Positions 25,368 to 34,730 of a stretch of 64,000 bases of DNA are shown here, piece by piece (within the stretch, counting starts at the first letter, position 1; each line of letters opens with the position of its first letter). Source of the DNA: Polynucleobacter sp. MWH-Braz-FAM2G. Lineage in GTDB: Bacteria > Pseudomonadota > Gammaproteobacteria > Burkholderiales > Burkholderiaceae. The position numbers and the translations under genes were made by a program. The stretch spans positions 496,001 to 560,000 of the forward strand of contig NZ_CP061300.1 in NCBI RefSeq assembly GCF_018687635.1. Reading direction: 5' to 3'. The notes beneath the pieces are model-generated. The model worked only from the letters and a program-made list of their open reading frames with translations, had not been told where the DNA came from and did no database searches.

Positions 25368-27128
25368 TTAGGCGCCAGCCGTTTCGTCGTGAGCCTCAAT
25401 CATGAGCTGTACGCGAGCCTGACCTTGATATCGGTCTGTGACTAGACGATAGGCTAATTTGGCTGTGCTTGGGAGGCTTTGGGTGCGATTAAACCAAACC
25501 GCGGTGATTGGTTTATTGCCTAAACTCTGGTCGGATCTTACGATAGGCCGAACCATCAGTCGCAAGTGTTTTTCTTTCATGAGGCTTTGCTGGGTAATCT
25601 CGAACTCACCATAAAAGATGGGCTGTGGAAATCCTTGACCCCAAATTTCTTCTGCAAGTAGGTCACCTATCTCAGGAGTAAATTCTGAAAGCTCTAGAGC
25701 GCCATCATGCGCATGGTGACGTTCAAGCAATTCATCCGTCAGTAGCTCCGAAGCGACCTGCTGAAAGCAAGCGTCAAATTTATCAAAATCACTTTTGCGA
25801 ATCGTTAAACCCGCAGCCATGGCATGACCACCAAATTTCAATATGAGTCCAGGTTCTTTTTTGGAGACGATATCTAAAGCGTCTCTTAAATGAAATCCTA
25901 CGAGTGATCGACCAGAGCCACGCAATTCTTCGCTACTAGCGCCATCCGCGGGAGCAAATACAATGGCCGGGCGATTAAAGCGCTCTTTTAGGCGTGATGC
26001 AACAATACCCACAACACCCTGGTGCCACTCTGGGTTCCATAAGCAAATGCTGGTGCGCTCTTCCATAGTTCCCGTTAACTGATCTTCGGCAAGGTGGGAT
26101 AAAGCAGTTTCTTGCATTCCGGTCTCTATGACACGTCGCTCGCGATTAATGCGATCGAGCTCGTGTGCCAGCCTGATGGCTTCATCAGCATCATCGGTAA
26201 GCAGTAGGCGAATACCCAAAGTCATATCTGCTAAACGTCCTGCAGCATTGAGTCTTGGTCCAATAGCAAAGCCAAGGTCGAAGGTGTTAGCTTTACGAGG
26301 ATCTCGTGTGGCTGCTTGAAAAAGTGCTTGTATGCCCGGTTGGGATATACCAGCACGTATACGTTTCAAACCATTGGAAACTAAGACGCGATTATTGCGG
26401 TCGAGTTGTGCTACATCTGCAACAGTACCTAATGCAACTAGATCAAGAAGATTCTCTATTTTAGGTTGTGTTTCATTGGTAAATTTACCGCGCTGACGTA
26501 ACTCGGCACGAAGAGCTACTAGAAGATAAAACATAACGCCAACACCAGCTAATGCTTTGCTTGGGAAGCGACAGCCTGGTTGATTGGGGTTCACAATCGC
26601 TAACGCTTGTGGCAGCGTATCTCCAGGTAGGTGATGGTCCGTGATGATGACATCCATACCTAGTTCGCGTGCGCGAATAACACCTGCTTCGCTGGCAATG
26701 CCATTATCGACAGTGATGAGGTATTTTGGTTTGGGATTTTGCTGCGCAGCCAATTCAACTACGTCTGGAGTAAGGCCATATCCCATCGTGAAGCGATTGG
26801 GAACTAGAAAATGAATGGGGGTATCAGGCCCACCTAGCATACGCAAGCCTCTCACGCCTACAGCGCAAGCCGTAGCGCCATCGCAGTCATAATCAGCGAC
26901 GATGAGTATGGGGTCTTTTTTCTCCAGAATATCTGCAAGCAAAGAGGCGGTGCTGATGCAATTTTTGAGTTCAACGGGGGAAATTAGTTGTTTTAGATCG
27001 AGCGATAGTTCATCAGGAGACTGGAGACCACGAGCAGCATACAGCCTCGCTAATAAGGGATGTAGGCCAGTTTGTGCTAACCAAGTAGCAGTACGTTCTG
27101 AGAAGGGCCTTTGAGAAAATATACTCAT
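25368..27128 (-). CDS. recJ: Single-stranded-DNA-specific exonuclease RecJ
   Basis: A 586-residue DHH-family 5'-3' exonuclease for recombination and mismatch repair. Motif I ADYDCDGATA is at about residue 72, motif III DHHLPGD is near 150, the DHHA1 motif GGHAMAAGL is near 430, and a C-terminal OB-like domain is present. The frame is open upstream, but the ATG at MSIFSQRPFSERT is the right start because the upstream gene ends only seven bases earlier and conserved sequence begins there. Confidence 0.93.
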   Translation of the reverse strand: MSIFSQRPFSERTATWLAQTGLHPLLARLYAARGLQSPDELSLDLKQLISPVELKNCISTASLLADILEKKDPILIVADYDCDGATACAVGVRGLRMLGGPDTPIHFLVPNRFTMGYGLTPDVVELAAQQNPKPKYLITVDNGIASEAGVIRARELGMDVIITDHHLPGDTLPQALAIVNPNQPGCRFPSKALAGVGVMFYLLVALRAELRQRGKFTNETQPKIENLLDLVALGTVADVAQLDRNNRVLVSNGLKRIRAGISQPGIQALFQAATRDPRKANTFDLGFAIGPRLNAAGRLADMTLGIRLLLTDDADEAIRLAHELDRINRERRVIETGMQETALSHLAEDQLTGTMEERTSICLWNPEWHQGVVGIVASRLKERFNRPAIVFAPADGASSEELRGSGRSLVGFHLRDALDIVSKKEPGLILKFGGHAMAAGLTIRKSDFDKFDACFQQVASELLTDELLERHHAHDGALELSEFTPEIGDLLAEEIWGQGFPQPIFYGEFEITQQSLMKEKHLRLMVRPIVRSDQSLGNKPITAVWFNRTQSLPSTAKLAYRLVTDRYQGQARVQLMIEAHDETAGA

Positions 27129-27135
27129 ATGAAGA

Positions 27136-28116
27136 TCATGCTTGCGCAATTTCTTTCCAGGTAAGAGGCTCTGCTTTTTTCCAGAACATCCAAGTGTTTT
27201 TATGAAGATCTTTAATAGTGAAGACACGCTCACGGATCTTACCTTTTGGAAAATCAAGGATGAGAACCTCATCTAATTGCTTATCCAATAAAGCAGTACT
27301 TAATTGCGGCCATGCTAAATGCGGTTGATCAAGCCAAGCGAAGGCGCCCGCTAAGTCCTGCCCTTCAAAATGAGCGCTGTAACTCAGATTCAAATACTTT
27401 GCTAAACCAGCTAACAAGGGATGCTGGCCAATCAGCTGTTTCGATTGCCTTAATACTTCAGGGGTCCGAACATCATTTAGTTTGCCAATACCGCTAATCC
27501 AGATCGAGTTAATGCTGGGCAAGCCGCGTTGCTCACGCTCTGCATTGATAGGGTCAATATGCCAAAGCATTTGAATTTCATTTTGGAGTTTGCGCCATTG
27601 TTTGGCGACCCCTTCTTCTTGAGAATCACGTGGCATCCACCAGTCAATATTTCGCCCATGGGCTTGATCAACGCTATAGCTTGATAGACTAGAAAATGGC
27701 CCCGCATTGATGAACCAGTAATGCTTGTCTTGGAAAAGAATGGGGCTATGAAAGTCTTCTTCAATAAAAGGCAGTGCAACCTTAAGAAGCTGAGCGGATT
27801 CTGATGCTGTGAGATCAATCTGATTTTGGCCCATCAAAATGAGATGGTCTCGAGTGGCGTGCAGATGTACCGGTTGTAAGCAGGCAATTACCGCCTCTGG
27901 ATCCACTGCTTGATCAGATTGACCGAGCAATAAAACCGGGGCAAGAGGTATTTGCTCTCCGAGCAAAAAACGCTCGTGGGGTAAACCTTGGCGAGGCTCA
28001 TTCCTGCCTTCAAGTTCATCGATAGCATCTTCCCCTGAAATCATCAGGGTAAATCGGCGGATTGCCCTTTTGGGGGAGATCGAAATGGGTGTCATTCCCC
28101 TGATTTTAGGTGGCAT
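27136..28116 (-). CDS. Conserved COG4255-type protein, phosphoglycerate-mutase-like annotation
   Basis: A 326-residue soluble protein of a family common in Burkholderiales, often labelled phosphoglycerate mutase without experiment. Distinctive stretches are HATRDHLILMGQNQIDLT near residue 86 and NSIWISGIGKL near 205. No metal-binding motif of known mutases could be identified. It ends seven bases before recJ, so the two are probably co-transcribed, and it is divergent from lolC. Function unknown. Confidence 0.7.
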   Translation of the reverse strand: MPPKIRGMTPISISPKRAIRRFTLMISGEDAIDELEGRNEPRQGLPHERFLLGEQIPLAPVLLLGQSDQAVDPEAVIACLQPVHLHATRDHLILMGQNQIDLTASESAQLLKVALPFIEEDFHSPILFQDKHYWFINAGPFSSLSSYSVDQAHGRNIDWWMPRDSQEEGVAKQWRKLQNEIQMLWHIDPINAEREQRGLPSINSIWISGIGKLNDVRTPEVLRQSKQLIGQHPLLAGLAKYLNLSYSAHFEGQDLAGAFAWLDQPHLAWPQLSTALLDKQLDEVLILDFPKGKIRERVFTIKDLHKNTWMFWKKAEPLTWKEIAQA

Positions 28117-28162
28117 TTAGGTATTCCATCAGTTTGTCCGCGCGATTCACTAAACTGTGGCT

Positions 28163-29425
28163 ATGTTAAGACTTCCTATAGAGCTAGAAATTGGCCTCCG
28201 CTATACCCGATCCAAACGTCGCAAGACTGTTGGGAAACGTGACGGCTTTCTCTCTTTTATCTCCGGCATTTCCACGGCAGGCATTGCTTTGGGTGTGGCC
28301 TCATTGATTGTGGTCCTTTCGGTCATGAATGGTTTCCAGAAGGAAGTGCGTGATCGTATGCTCTCGGTACTTTCTCATGTTGAAATTACTTCACCCGATG
28401 GCTTGGCAGATTGGGAGCCACTTGCTCTGAAGTTGTCTGCGCAACCTCATGTAGTTGGAGTTGCGCCGATGGTAAGTTCACAAGGCTTGCTGAGCCGTGA
28501 AAATATGATGCGCGGTGTGGCGATTCGTGGAATCTTGCCGAGTGAAGAAGGTAAGGTTTCTGATTTGCCAAAACAATTTGTTGCGGGAAATATCAATGAT
28601 CTCAAGCCGGGAAGTTTTGGGGTTGCATTAGGTGCGCAGCTTGCGGCAATGGTTGGAGCGCATGTTGGAGATCGCATTAATTTAATTGTTCCGGAAAGTG
28701 ATCTCACGCCAGCAGGCGCAATGCCAAGGATGCGTACTCTGCAGGTGGTAGGCATTGTGGATAGCGGCCATTACGAATACGACAGCTCTTTAGCGATCAT
28801 GCACTGGAAAGATGCTGCCGCATTGTTGCGCCTCCGAGATCCCTCTGGACTACGTATCAAGGTGGATGATATGCAACGCGCTCCAGAAGTTGCGAATGAG
28901 TTGGCTGCCATTGTTCCTCAAGCGCTTTGGGTTACCGACTGGTCAAGATCTAATCGCAATTGGTTCGCTGCAGTCCAGACTGAAAAGAAAATGATGTTCA
29001 TTATTTTGACTTTGATTATTGCTGTAGCTGCATTCAATTTGGTATCTACATTAGTCATGACTGTGAATGAAAAACAGGCTGATATTGCTATTCTTAGAAC
29101 GATGGGGGCAAGCCCTGGACTTATCCAGCGAATATTCTTAATTCAGGGTTTAGCTATTGGCTTGCTTGGTTCTTTAACCGGAGTTGCTTTAGGTTTGCTG
29201 ATTGCATTGAATATCGATGTGATTGTCCCTGTAATTGAGGCAATCTTCCGTGTTCAGTTTTTACCCCGCGAGGTGTATTTCATTAGCGAACTGCCATCTG
29301 ATGTGCGATCTGGTGATGTCATTACTGTGGGATTGATGGCATTTGGCCTCTCTGTTTTAGCGACGCTTTATCCAAGTCGTCGAGCCGCTAAAGTGCAGCC
29401 TGCGGAGGCTTTGCGCTATGAGTAA
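28163..29425 (+). CDS. lolC: Lipoprotein-releasing ABC transporter permease LolC/LolE
   Basis: A 420-residue permease of the MacB/LolC type: a first membrane segment at about 25-50, a large periplasmic domain, and three C-terminal membrane segments at about 275-295, 320-345 and 380-405. The motif [20 protein letters not shown] lies in the coupling region. It extracts lipoproteins from the inner membrane for LolA. The ATG at 28163 is preferred; a GTG two codons earlier is in frame. lolD overlaps the 3' end. One permease gene suggests a homodimeric LolF-like or single-gene arrangement. Confidence 0.9.
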   Translation: MLRLPIELEIGLRYTRSKRRKTVGKRDGFLSFISGISTAGIALGVASLIVVLSVMNGFQKEVRDRMLSVLSHVEITSPDGLADWEPLALKLSAQPHVVGVAPMVSSQGLLSRENMMRGVAIRGILPSEEGKVSDLPKQFVAGNINDLKPGSFGVALGAQLAAMVGAHVGDRINLIVPESDLTPAGAMPRMRTLQVVGIVDSGHYEYDSSLAIMHWKDAAALLRLRDPSGLRIKVDDMQRAPEVANELAAIVPQALWVTDWSRSNRNWFAAVQTEKKMMFIILTLIIAVAAFNLVSTLVMTVNEKQADIAILRTMGASPGLIQRIFLIQGLAIGLLGSLTGVALGLLIALNIDVIVPVIEAIFRVQFLPREVYFISELPSDVRSGDVITVGLMAFGLSVLATLYPSRRAAKVQPAEALRYE

Positions 29426-30113
29426 TGTAGATAACTTGGTTTTGAAAGCCAGGGGTTTGGCTAAAACCTATGGTCAAGGCCCTACGTCCGTAGAGGTTCT
29501 GAAAGCAATTGATCTGGATGTTGCTCCTTCTGAGAAGGTTGCTATTGTGGGTTCCTCGGGATCTGGCAAAAGTACTTTGTTACATCTCTTGGGCGGCTTG
29601 GATACCCCAAGCACAGGCTCAGTGGTTTTGGCAGGTTCTAATTTAAATAACTTATCAGTCAAAAAATTAGATCAGTTGCGCAATCAAAGTCTAGGCTTTA
29701 TTTACCAGTTCCACCATCTCTTAGATGAATTTAGTGCGGTCGAGAATGTAGCTCTCCCTTTGCGTATTCGTGGTTTGAATAATGATGAGTCGATGGAGCG
29801 AGCTAGCGCGATGCTGAAAGCGGTTGGCCTTGCAGCTCGAGAACTGCATACTCCTGGAGAGCTATCTGGGGGCGAGCGTCAAAGGGTTGCCGTAGCGCGT
29901 GCTTTAGTTGGTAATCCTGCTTGCGTTCTGGCAGACGAGCCAACTGGTAACCTCGATACTGAGACTGCTGACGCAGTATTTGATTTGATGCTAGACATTG
30001 CGCGCGAACAAGGTACTGCTTTTGTAATTGTGACTCATGATCCAGTGCGCGCTAAACGTTGTGATCGCATATTGCATTTAGAGCGTGGAGTATTAAAGCC
30101 ATTTTTAGAGTGA
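29418..30113 (+). CDS. lolD: Lipoprotein-releasing ABC transporter ATPase LolD
   Basis: A 231-residue ATPase: Walker [12 protein letters not shown] (about 44-54), signature [15 protein letters not shown], Walker [13 protein letters not shown], and H-loop VTHDP. It drives lipoprotein release with the preceding permease, whose stop it overlaps by 8 bases; it also overlaps the following tatD by 4. Confidence 0.94.
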   Translation: MSNVDNLVLKARGLAKTYGQGPTSVEVLKAIDLDVAPSEKVAIVGSSGSGKSTLLHLLGGLDTPSTGSVVLAGSNLNNLSVKKLDQLRNQSLGFIYQFHHLLDEFSAVENVALPLRIRGLNNDESMERASAMLKAVGLAARELHTPGELSGGERQRVAVARALVGNPACVLADEPTGNLDTETADAVFDLMLDIAREQGTAFVIVTHDPVRAKRCDRILHLERGVLKPFLE

Positions 30114-30961
30114 GTGCCTTTCCTATGTGGATTGATACCCATTGCCATCTTGATGCCCCAGAGTTTGCAGGCGCTTTGCCAGAAATCATTCGTGAGGCTT
30201 CAAATAAGAATGTCAAAGCGCTCTTATTGCCTGCTGTTAAGGCTTCCGATTGCTTGTCAGTAAAAAACCTTACTCAACAGCATTCATCTGTCATTCCTGG
30301 GCTGGTTTATACGCTAGGAATTCATCCGCTTTATACAAATCAAGCTCAAGAGGGTGATATTGCTATTCTCGAGAAAGAGGTAGTGAGTTCACTTTCTGAT
30401 CCCCGTTTTGTGGGTGTTGGAGAAATCGGCTTGGATTATTTTGTCGAGGGGCTTGATCCTCGCAAACAAGAATTCTTTTTCAATGCACAACTGGATTTGG
30501 CACAACAACATCAGTTACCAGTGATCCTGCATGTCCGTCGCTCACAAGATGTGATTTTGAAAGCATTGCGTCGGCGTAATATTCCTGGCGGAATTGCGCA
30601 TGCATTTAACGGCAGTTTCCAACAGGCAGAGCAGTTTATTGAGCTTGGATTTAAATTGGGGTTTGGTGGTGCGGCAACTTATGAGCGTGCATTACAAATT
30701 CGAAGACTCTTAAAAGACTTGCCACTAGAAAGTATTGTTACAGAAACTGATGCTCCAGATATTCCGCCTGCATGGTTGAGACAAGAGGGTATTGCTTTTA
30801 ATGAACCTGCATTTCTTCCAAGAATTGTTACAGAGCTGGCAGCAATTAGAGGTATAAGTGATGCGAGCTTTGCCCAAGCGGTATGGGGAAATGCAATGCA
30901 AGCATTGCCTAGGTGGTCTACGCTCTGCGCAGACATTCCCAGTTTTAATTTAGCCTCTTAA
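30110..30961 (+). CDS. tatD: TatD-family metal-dependent deoxyribonuclease
   Basis: A 283-residue TIM-barrel amidohydrolase-like protein. Metal ligands are seen in DTHCHLD (about residues 9-15), GEIGLDY (about 103-109), HVRRSQD, HAFNGS and TETDAPD. The family acts as a 3'-5' DNA exonuclease or as D-aminoacyl-tRNA deacylase. The GTG start overlaps the lolD stop. Confidence 0.9.
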   Translation: MSAFPMWIDTHCHLDAPEFAGALPEIIREASNKNVKALLLPAVKASDCLSVKNLTQQHSSVIPGLVYTLGIHPLYTNQAQEGDIAILEKEVVSSLSDPRFVGVGEIGLDYFVEGLDPRKQEFFFNAQLDLAQQHQLPVILHVRRSQDVILKALRRRNIPGGIAHAFNGSFQQAEQFIELGFKLGFGGAATYERALQIRRLLKDLPLESIVTETDAPDIPPAWLRQEGIAFNEPAFLPRIVTELAAIRGISDASFAQAVWGNAMQALPRWSTLCADIPSFNLAS

Positions 30962-30965
30962 GTAA

Positions 30966-33446
30966 TTGCGCTTAGCTATTACGGCGTTTATTGCCGGGGG
31001 ATCGCTCCTTTTCTTTTTGCCGCAGATTCCTGCCAACTGGACTTTGATATGCCTCTGCTTAGGTTTGAGTTGCTTGCTAGTCTTATTCCTTGCACCCCAA
31101 TTTACCTACTACAACAAAATAGCAATCATTGGATTATTGTTTGTCATTGGATTCGCGTGGAATGCTCGATATGCTGAGAATCGTTTAGAGAATGTCTTGG
31201 CGATTGAATTGGAGGGTAAAGAATTTATCCTTGAGGGTAGGGTGGCAGCACTGCCTCAGAGCAATTCATCAGGAGCTAAATTTGCCTTCGAAGTAGAACA
31301 AGCAAGCTCTGGAAGCTTGGCTCCAAATCACTTCCCCAAAAGAATTTATTTGAGTTGGCAGCCGGCATGGAGAAATCCGCAGGCGATACCTGAAATCATC
31401 CCTGGTCAGCGCTGGAAATTGAGGGCCAAACTGAAACGTCCTTACGGATCTCTCAATCCATATACTTTTGACTTTGAGCGTTGGTCTTATCATCAAGATT
31501 TTGGGGCTAGTGGCTCGGTCAGATCTGGTGAGCTATTGCTGAACAAAGTCATTGCATGGCATGAGTTTGAGTTACGTATGGAACTGGCGCGCTGGCAATT
31601 GCGCAAAAAGATTCAATCGATGTTGCCAAGTGATGCTCGGTATGTGGGCGTATTGATTGCCTTAGTCATGGGCGATCAAAATGCGATCAATCAAGAAGAT
31701 TGGCAGGTATTCAATGCGACTGGCATTGGGCACCTAATTTCAATTTCAGGACTTCATGTAACTATGCTGGCTGGTGTTGGCGCCTCACTAGCTGCATTTA
31801 TTTGGCGAAGACGAAAATTTCCACTGCTTATACCGGTAGGTAAAGTGGCCGCCATTGCTGGATTGATGACTGCATTTCTCTATGCATGGTTGGCTGGTTT
31901 TCAGATTCCAGCACAAAGAACGATGTATATGGTTGGGGTGGTGGCATTTGCTTTATGGACAGGTAGAAATCCTAGATCGTTTGATATTTGGTGGTGGGCC
32001 TTAGGCTTGGTATTGTTAATTGATCCCATGGCTCCTTATACGCCAGGATTTTGGTTATCTTTTGGTGCGGTTGCTGCGATTTTGTATGCCATGGGAGATT
32101 CTTCTAGTTTGTTGGGTATTCCTACTGGAAAAGAGTTGGAAATTCATTGGGCGCAACGAATAATGCAAGCGCTACGTGAAGCATGTCGCGTGCAAGCTGT
32201 CGTTACTTTGGCTTTGTTGCCATTGACATTATTTTGGTTTTATCAAGTTTCCATCGTCTCGCCGTTAGCAAATGCATTTGCAATTCCTTTGGTCAGTTAT
32301 ATCGTTACCCCGCTAGCAATCGCAGGCGCCTTGCTTCCAGAATTTGTGGGCCGCTGGTTAATTCTGCCAGCCCATATCTCCATGGAATATCTAGCGAAAA
32401 CTCTGGAATGGATGGCAGGCTGGAGTTGGTCAGTAGTATGGTCAAGGCAGCCGGCGTGGTGGATGTTACTTCTCTCTGGGGCGGGAATTATTTATTCGAT
32501 TCGCCCTGGCGTTATCGGTAAAAAATGGCCGTTAAGATTTCTTGGTATTGTTATTAGTGTTGCCTTACTGTTTTACCCAACTTATTTCAGAGGGGATATA
32601 AGGCTTGCTCATGGGGAATTTAAGGCTAACGTGTTGGACATCGGCCAAGGCACTGCAGTCCTCATTGAAACCGCAAATCACAAATTGCTTTATGACACAG
32701 GTCCAATACAAGGCAAGAATGACGATGCTGGACAAAGAATTATCCTGCCCTATTTACGAGGAAGAGGAATTAATCGAATTGATCGTATGGTGATTAGTCA
32801 TAGCGACAGCGATCATATTGGCGGGGCGGCAACACTTTTAAAGCATATTCAATTTGATTCGATGATGGGATCTTTGCCTAGCTCCAACCCCTTGTTGCAA
32901 AATTTACAATTGAGAAAAGTTCCCGCTATTCCTTGTCGTTTCAGGCAAACATGGGTTTGGGACGGCGTTGAGTTTCTAATTTGGCATCCCCATGAGGAAA
33001 CGATTTTTACTGAGCAATATTCTGGCAAGCCAAATGAAATGAGTTGTGTGCTCGAGGTGAGAAATCAAAGTAGTTCACTTTGGTTAACAGGTGATGTAGA
33101 AAAACACGGTGAGGCTGAGATGGCTGAGCGATTAAGTTCGACGGTGTTAAGAGAGATTGGTGATCGAGAGCTTATTTTTATGGCTCCCCATCATGGTAGC
33201 AAAACCTCCTCATCTCTAGAGTTACTAAAGAAGTTAGCGCCAGACCAATCTTTTGCACAAAATGGATATCGCAATCGTTATGGACATCCCCACCCGGATG
33301 TAGTGGCGCGCTATCAAGATTTGCAAATCCCCTTTCATCAAACTCCCCAAACGGGCGCCCAGATTTGGTTATTTAAAAACAATGCAAAATCTTCGACACA
33401 ATTTTGGCGACATGATATAAAACACCTATGGCATCGCTCGATGTGA
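30966..33446 (+). CDS. comEC: ComEC/Rec2-family DNA internalisation protein
   Basis: An 826-residue membrane protein. N-terminal membrane segments and a DUF4131 OB-like region (about 1-200) are followed by the Competence domain with many membrane helices (GIGHLISISGLHVTMLAGV near 255) and a C-terminal metallo-beta-lactamase-like domain (VLDIGQGTAVLIE near 555, SHSDSDHIGG near 608, MAPHHGSKTS near 738). It forms the inner-membrane channel for transforming DNA; the hydrolase-like domain may degrade one strand. It is full length, so natural transformation is plausible. The TTG start follows tatD by four bases. Confidence 0.92.
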   Translation: MRLAITAFIAGGSLLFFLPQIPANWTLICLCLGLSCLLVLFLAPQFTYYNKIAIIGLLFVIGFAWNARYAENRLENVLAIELEGKEFILEGRVAALPQSNSSGAKFAFEVEQASSGSLAPNHFPKRIYLSWQPAWRNPQAIPEIIPGQRWKLRAKLKRPYGSLNPYTFDFERWSYHQDFGASGSVRSGELLLNKVIAWHEFELRMELARWQLRKKIQSMLPSDARYVGVLIALVMGDQNAINQEDWQVFNATGIGHLISISGLHVTMLAGVGASLAAFIWRRRKFPLLIPVGKVAAIAGLMTAFLYAWLAGFQIPAQRTMYMVGVVAFALWTGRNPRSFDIWWWALGLVLLIDPMAPYTPGFWLSFGAVAAILYAMGDSSSLLGIPTGKELEIHWAQRIMQALREACRVQAVVTLALLPLTLFWFYQVSIVSPLANAFAIPLVSYIVTPLAIAGALLPEFVGRWLILPAHISMEYLAKTLEWMAGWSWSVVWSRQPAWWMLLLSGAGIIYSIRPGVIGKKWPLRFLGIVISVALLFYPTYFRGDIRLAHGEFKANVLDIGQGTAVLIETANHKLLYDTGPIQGKNDDAGQRIILPYLRGRGINRIDRMVISHSDSDHIGGAATLLKHIQFDSMMGSLPSSNPLLQNLQLRKVPAIPCRFRQTWVWDGVEFLIWHPHEETIFTEQYSGKPNEMSCVLEVRNQSSSLWLTGDVEKHGEAEMAERLSSTVLREIGDRELIFMAPHHGSKTSSSLELLKKLAPDQSFAQNGYRNRYGHPHPDVVARYQDLQIPFHQTPQTGAQIWLFKNNAKSSTQFWRHDIKHLWHRSM

Positions 33447-33468
33447 GTTTTTTAAAAGGATTTCGCAT

Positions 33469-33840
33469 ATGAATAAGCTACTTGCTCTCTCTTCCTTAGT
33501 TGTCGCAGTAACAGTCGGTTGTGCCGGTGCAAATGTTCGCCCACTCGTGGATATGAAAGGCGTCAATGAGGCCGCATATGAAAATGATTTAAAAGATTGT
33601 CAGGCTTATGCTCAACAGCAGTCTGGAATGGGTGCAACCGCCGCCAAGGGAGCGGGTGCTGGAGCCGTTGTAGGTGGATTGTTAGGACTTGTTACAGGTG
33701 GAAATGGATCTGGTATTGCGCAGGCGGCAGGAGCAGGCGCAGTGATTGGTGGTGCGGGTGGGGCGTTTACTGGCAACCAAGCTCAAGAGGCAGTAGTCAA
33801 GAAATGTTTGAGTGGACGCGGATACAAAGTGCTGAATTAA
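33469..33840 (+). CDS. Glycine-zipper outer-membrane lipoprotein
   Basis: A 123-residue lipoprotein. The signal sequence ends in a lipobox-like VTVGC, making Cys18 the lipidated residue. Residues 57-100 form a Gly/Ala-rich zipper (KGAGAGAVVGGLLGLV and GAGAVIGGAGGAF) likely to embed in a membrane. One Cys pair (C43 and C115 by count) could be disulfide-bonded. Related to Slp/OsmB-like glycine-zipper proteins of unknown role. AAAGGA lies before the ATG. Confidence 0.75.
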   Translation: MNKLLALSSLVVAVTVGCAGANVRPLVDMKGVNEAAYENDLKDCQAYAQQQSGMGATAAKGAGAGAVVGGLLGLVTGGNGSGIAQAAGAGAVIGGAGGAFTGNQAQEAVVKKCLSGRGYKVLN

Positions 33841-34049
33841 TCTCGCTTGGCAATTAGAAATATAAAAATAATTGAGAGTTAGAAATTAATTGGCTTGCTA
33901 CTAGTGCTTAGTAGTATTACTGATAAGTGAGCTCAGTTCCTTGTTCTATATAGGTCTAATTTGGCAGTCGATACATTTATATAAAAAGTATAAGTATCTA
34001 GTACGTATAGACCATATGCATGTAATGGTTATTGAGGTATAAATAGATT

Positions 34050-34349
34050 GTGAAAAGCCAATCTAGAACTCGCAAAACAAAAACCCCCGATAGAAGTCCA
34101 AGAGTCAATTGCATTTTGCCGGTCGAAGTGGATGGTGCTGATGGTCGCATTAAAGACCTAAGTGCAACAGGCGCTTATCTCGAATTGGATGACTCTTTTG
34201 AGCTCAATACTGAAATTAAGTTTTCTCTTGATATGGATACCCCAGGGGGCGTCATTAAGTTTGATTTAACCGGAGAAGTGGTGCGGGTGGTTAAGAAAGA
34301 TGGAGTGATTGGTGTCGGCGTCAAAATTACCAATCAGATAATTCGCTAA
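34050..34349 (+). CDS. PilZ-domain protein (candidate c-di-GMP receptor)
   Basis: A 99-residue single-domain protein. The N-terminus is Arg/Lys-rich (RKTKTPDRSPR), standing where the PilZ RxxxR motif belongs, and DLSATGAYLEL is the D/N-x-S-x-x-G motif that contacts cyclic di-GMP. The GTG start has GAGG about ten bases upstream. It lies in its own transcription unit before a hairpin terminator. The target process is not evident from the neighbours. Confidence 0.8.
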   Translation: MKSQSRTRKTKTPDRSPRVNCILPVEVDGADGRIKDLSATGAYLELDDSFELNTEIKFSLDMDTPGGVIKFDLTGEVVRVVKKDGVIGVGVKITNQIIR

Positions 34350-34357
34350 ATATCTCT

Positions 34358-34376
34358 CGCCAATCTCCTATTGGCG
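34358..34376 (+). terminator. Hairpin after the PilZ gene
   Basis: CGCCAAT-CTCCT-ATTGGCG is a perfect 7-bp stem nine bases after the stop. The trailing sequence TCAATTTC has few T in a row, so it is a moderate terminator. Confidence 0.5.
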
Positions 34377-34441
34377 TCAATTTCATAAATTAACTTGCTA
34401 GGCTTAATTCAGGAAGTGTGAATGAGGGCTTGTGCCAAATG

Positions 34442-34470
34442 AAAAAGGGACACTGTATCGTATCCCTTTG
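34442..34470 (-). terminator. Rho-independent terminator of the initiator tRNA
   Basis: Read on the minus strand, AAAGGGA and TCCCTTT pair across a 12-base loop and are followed by TTTTTC. It lies 17 bases after the tRNA 3' end. Confidence 0.75.
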
Positions 34471-34486
34471 ATTCATATAACATATT

Positions 34487-34563
<77 letters not shown>

Positions 34564-34575
34564 TCTGAAGCTGAA

Positions 34576-34605
34576 ATTCTACCATTTTTTGAGGGTCTCT
34601 GTCGA
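34576..34605 (-). promoter_or_regulatory. Promoter of the initiator tRNA
   Basis: On the minus strand, -35 TCGACA (5 of 6), an 18-base spacer and -10 TAGAAT (5 of 6), ending 12 bases before the tRNA 5' end. Confidence 0.65.
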
Positions 34606-34688
34606 GGTATTACTGCAAATAACCTTTAAAAACAGCGTTTTTAAGTAGAAAATCGCTGTATTGATCGTTGCGCTTAAGGAGTAACATA

Positions 34689-34730
34689 TTGCCACGCAAC
34701 AACACGCTAGGGTTAATAAATGTCAGTTAG
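34689..34730 (+). CDS. Possible 13-codon leader peptide overlapping the kup start
   Basis: A strong TAAGGAG lies about 40 bases before the kup ATG, too far to serve it, but seven bases before a TTG that opens a 13-codon frame ([13 protein letters not shown]) ending in TAG inside kup codons 3-4. This arrangement would couple leader and kup translation. It may also be chance, and no expression evidence exists. Confidence 0.3.
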   Translation: MPRNNTLGLINVS

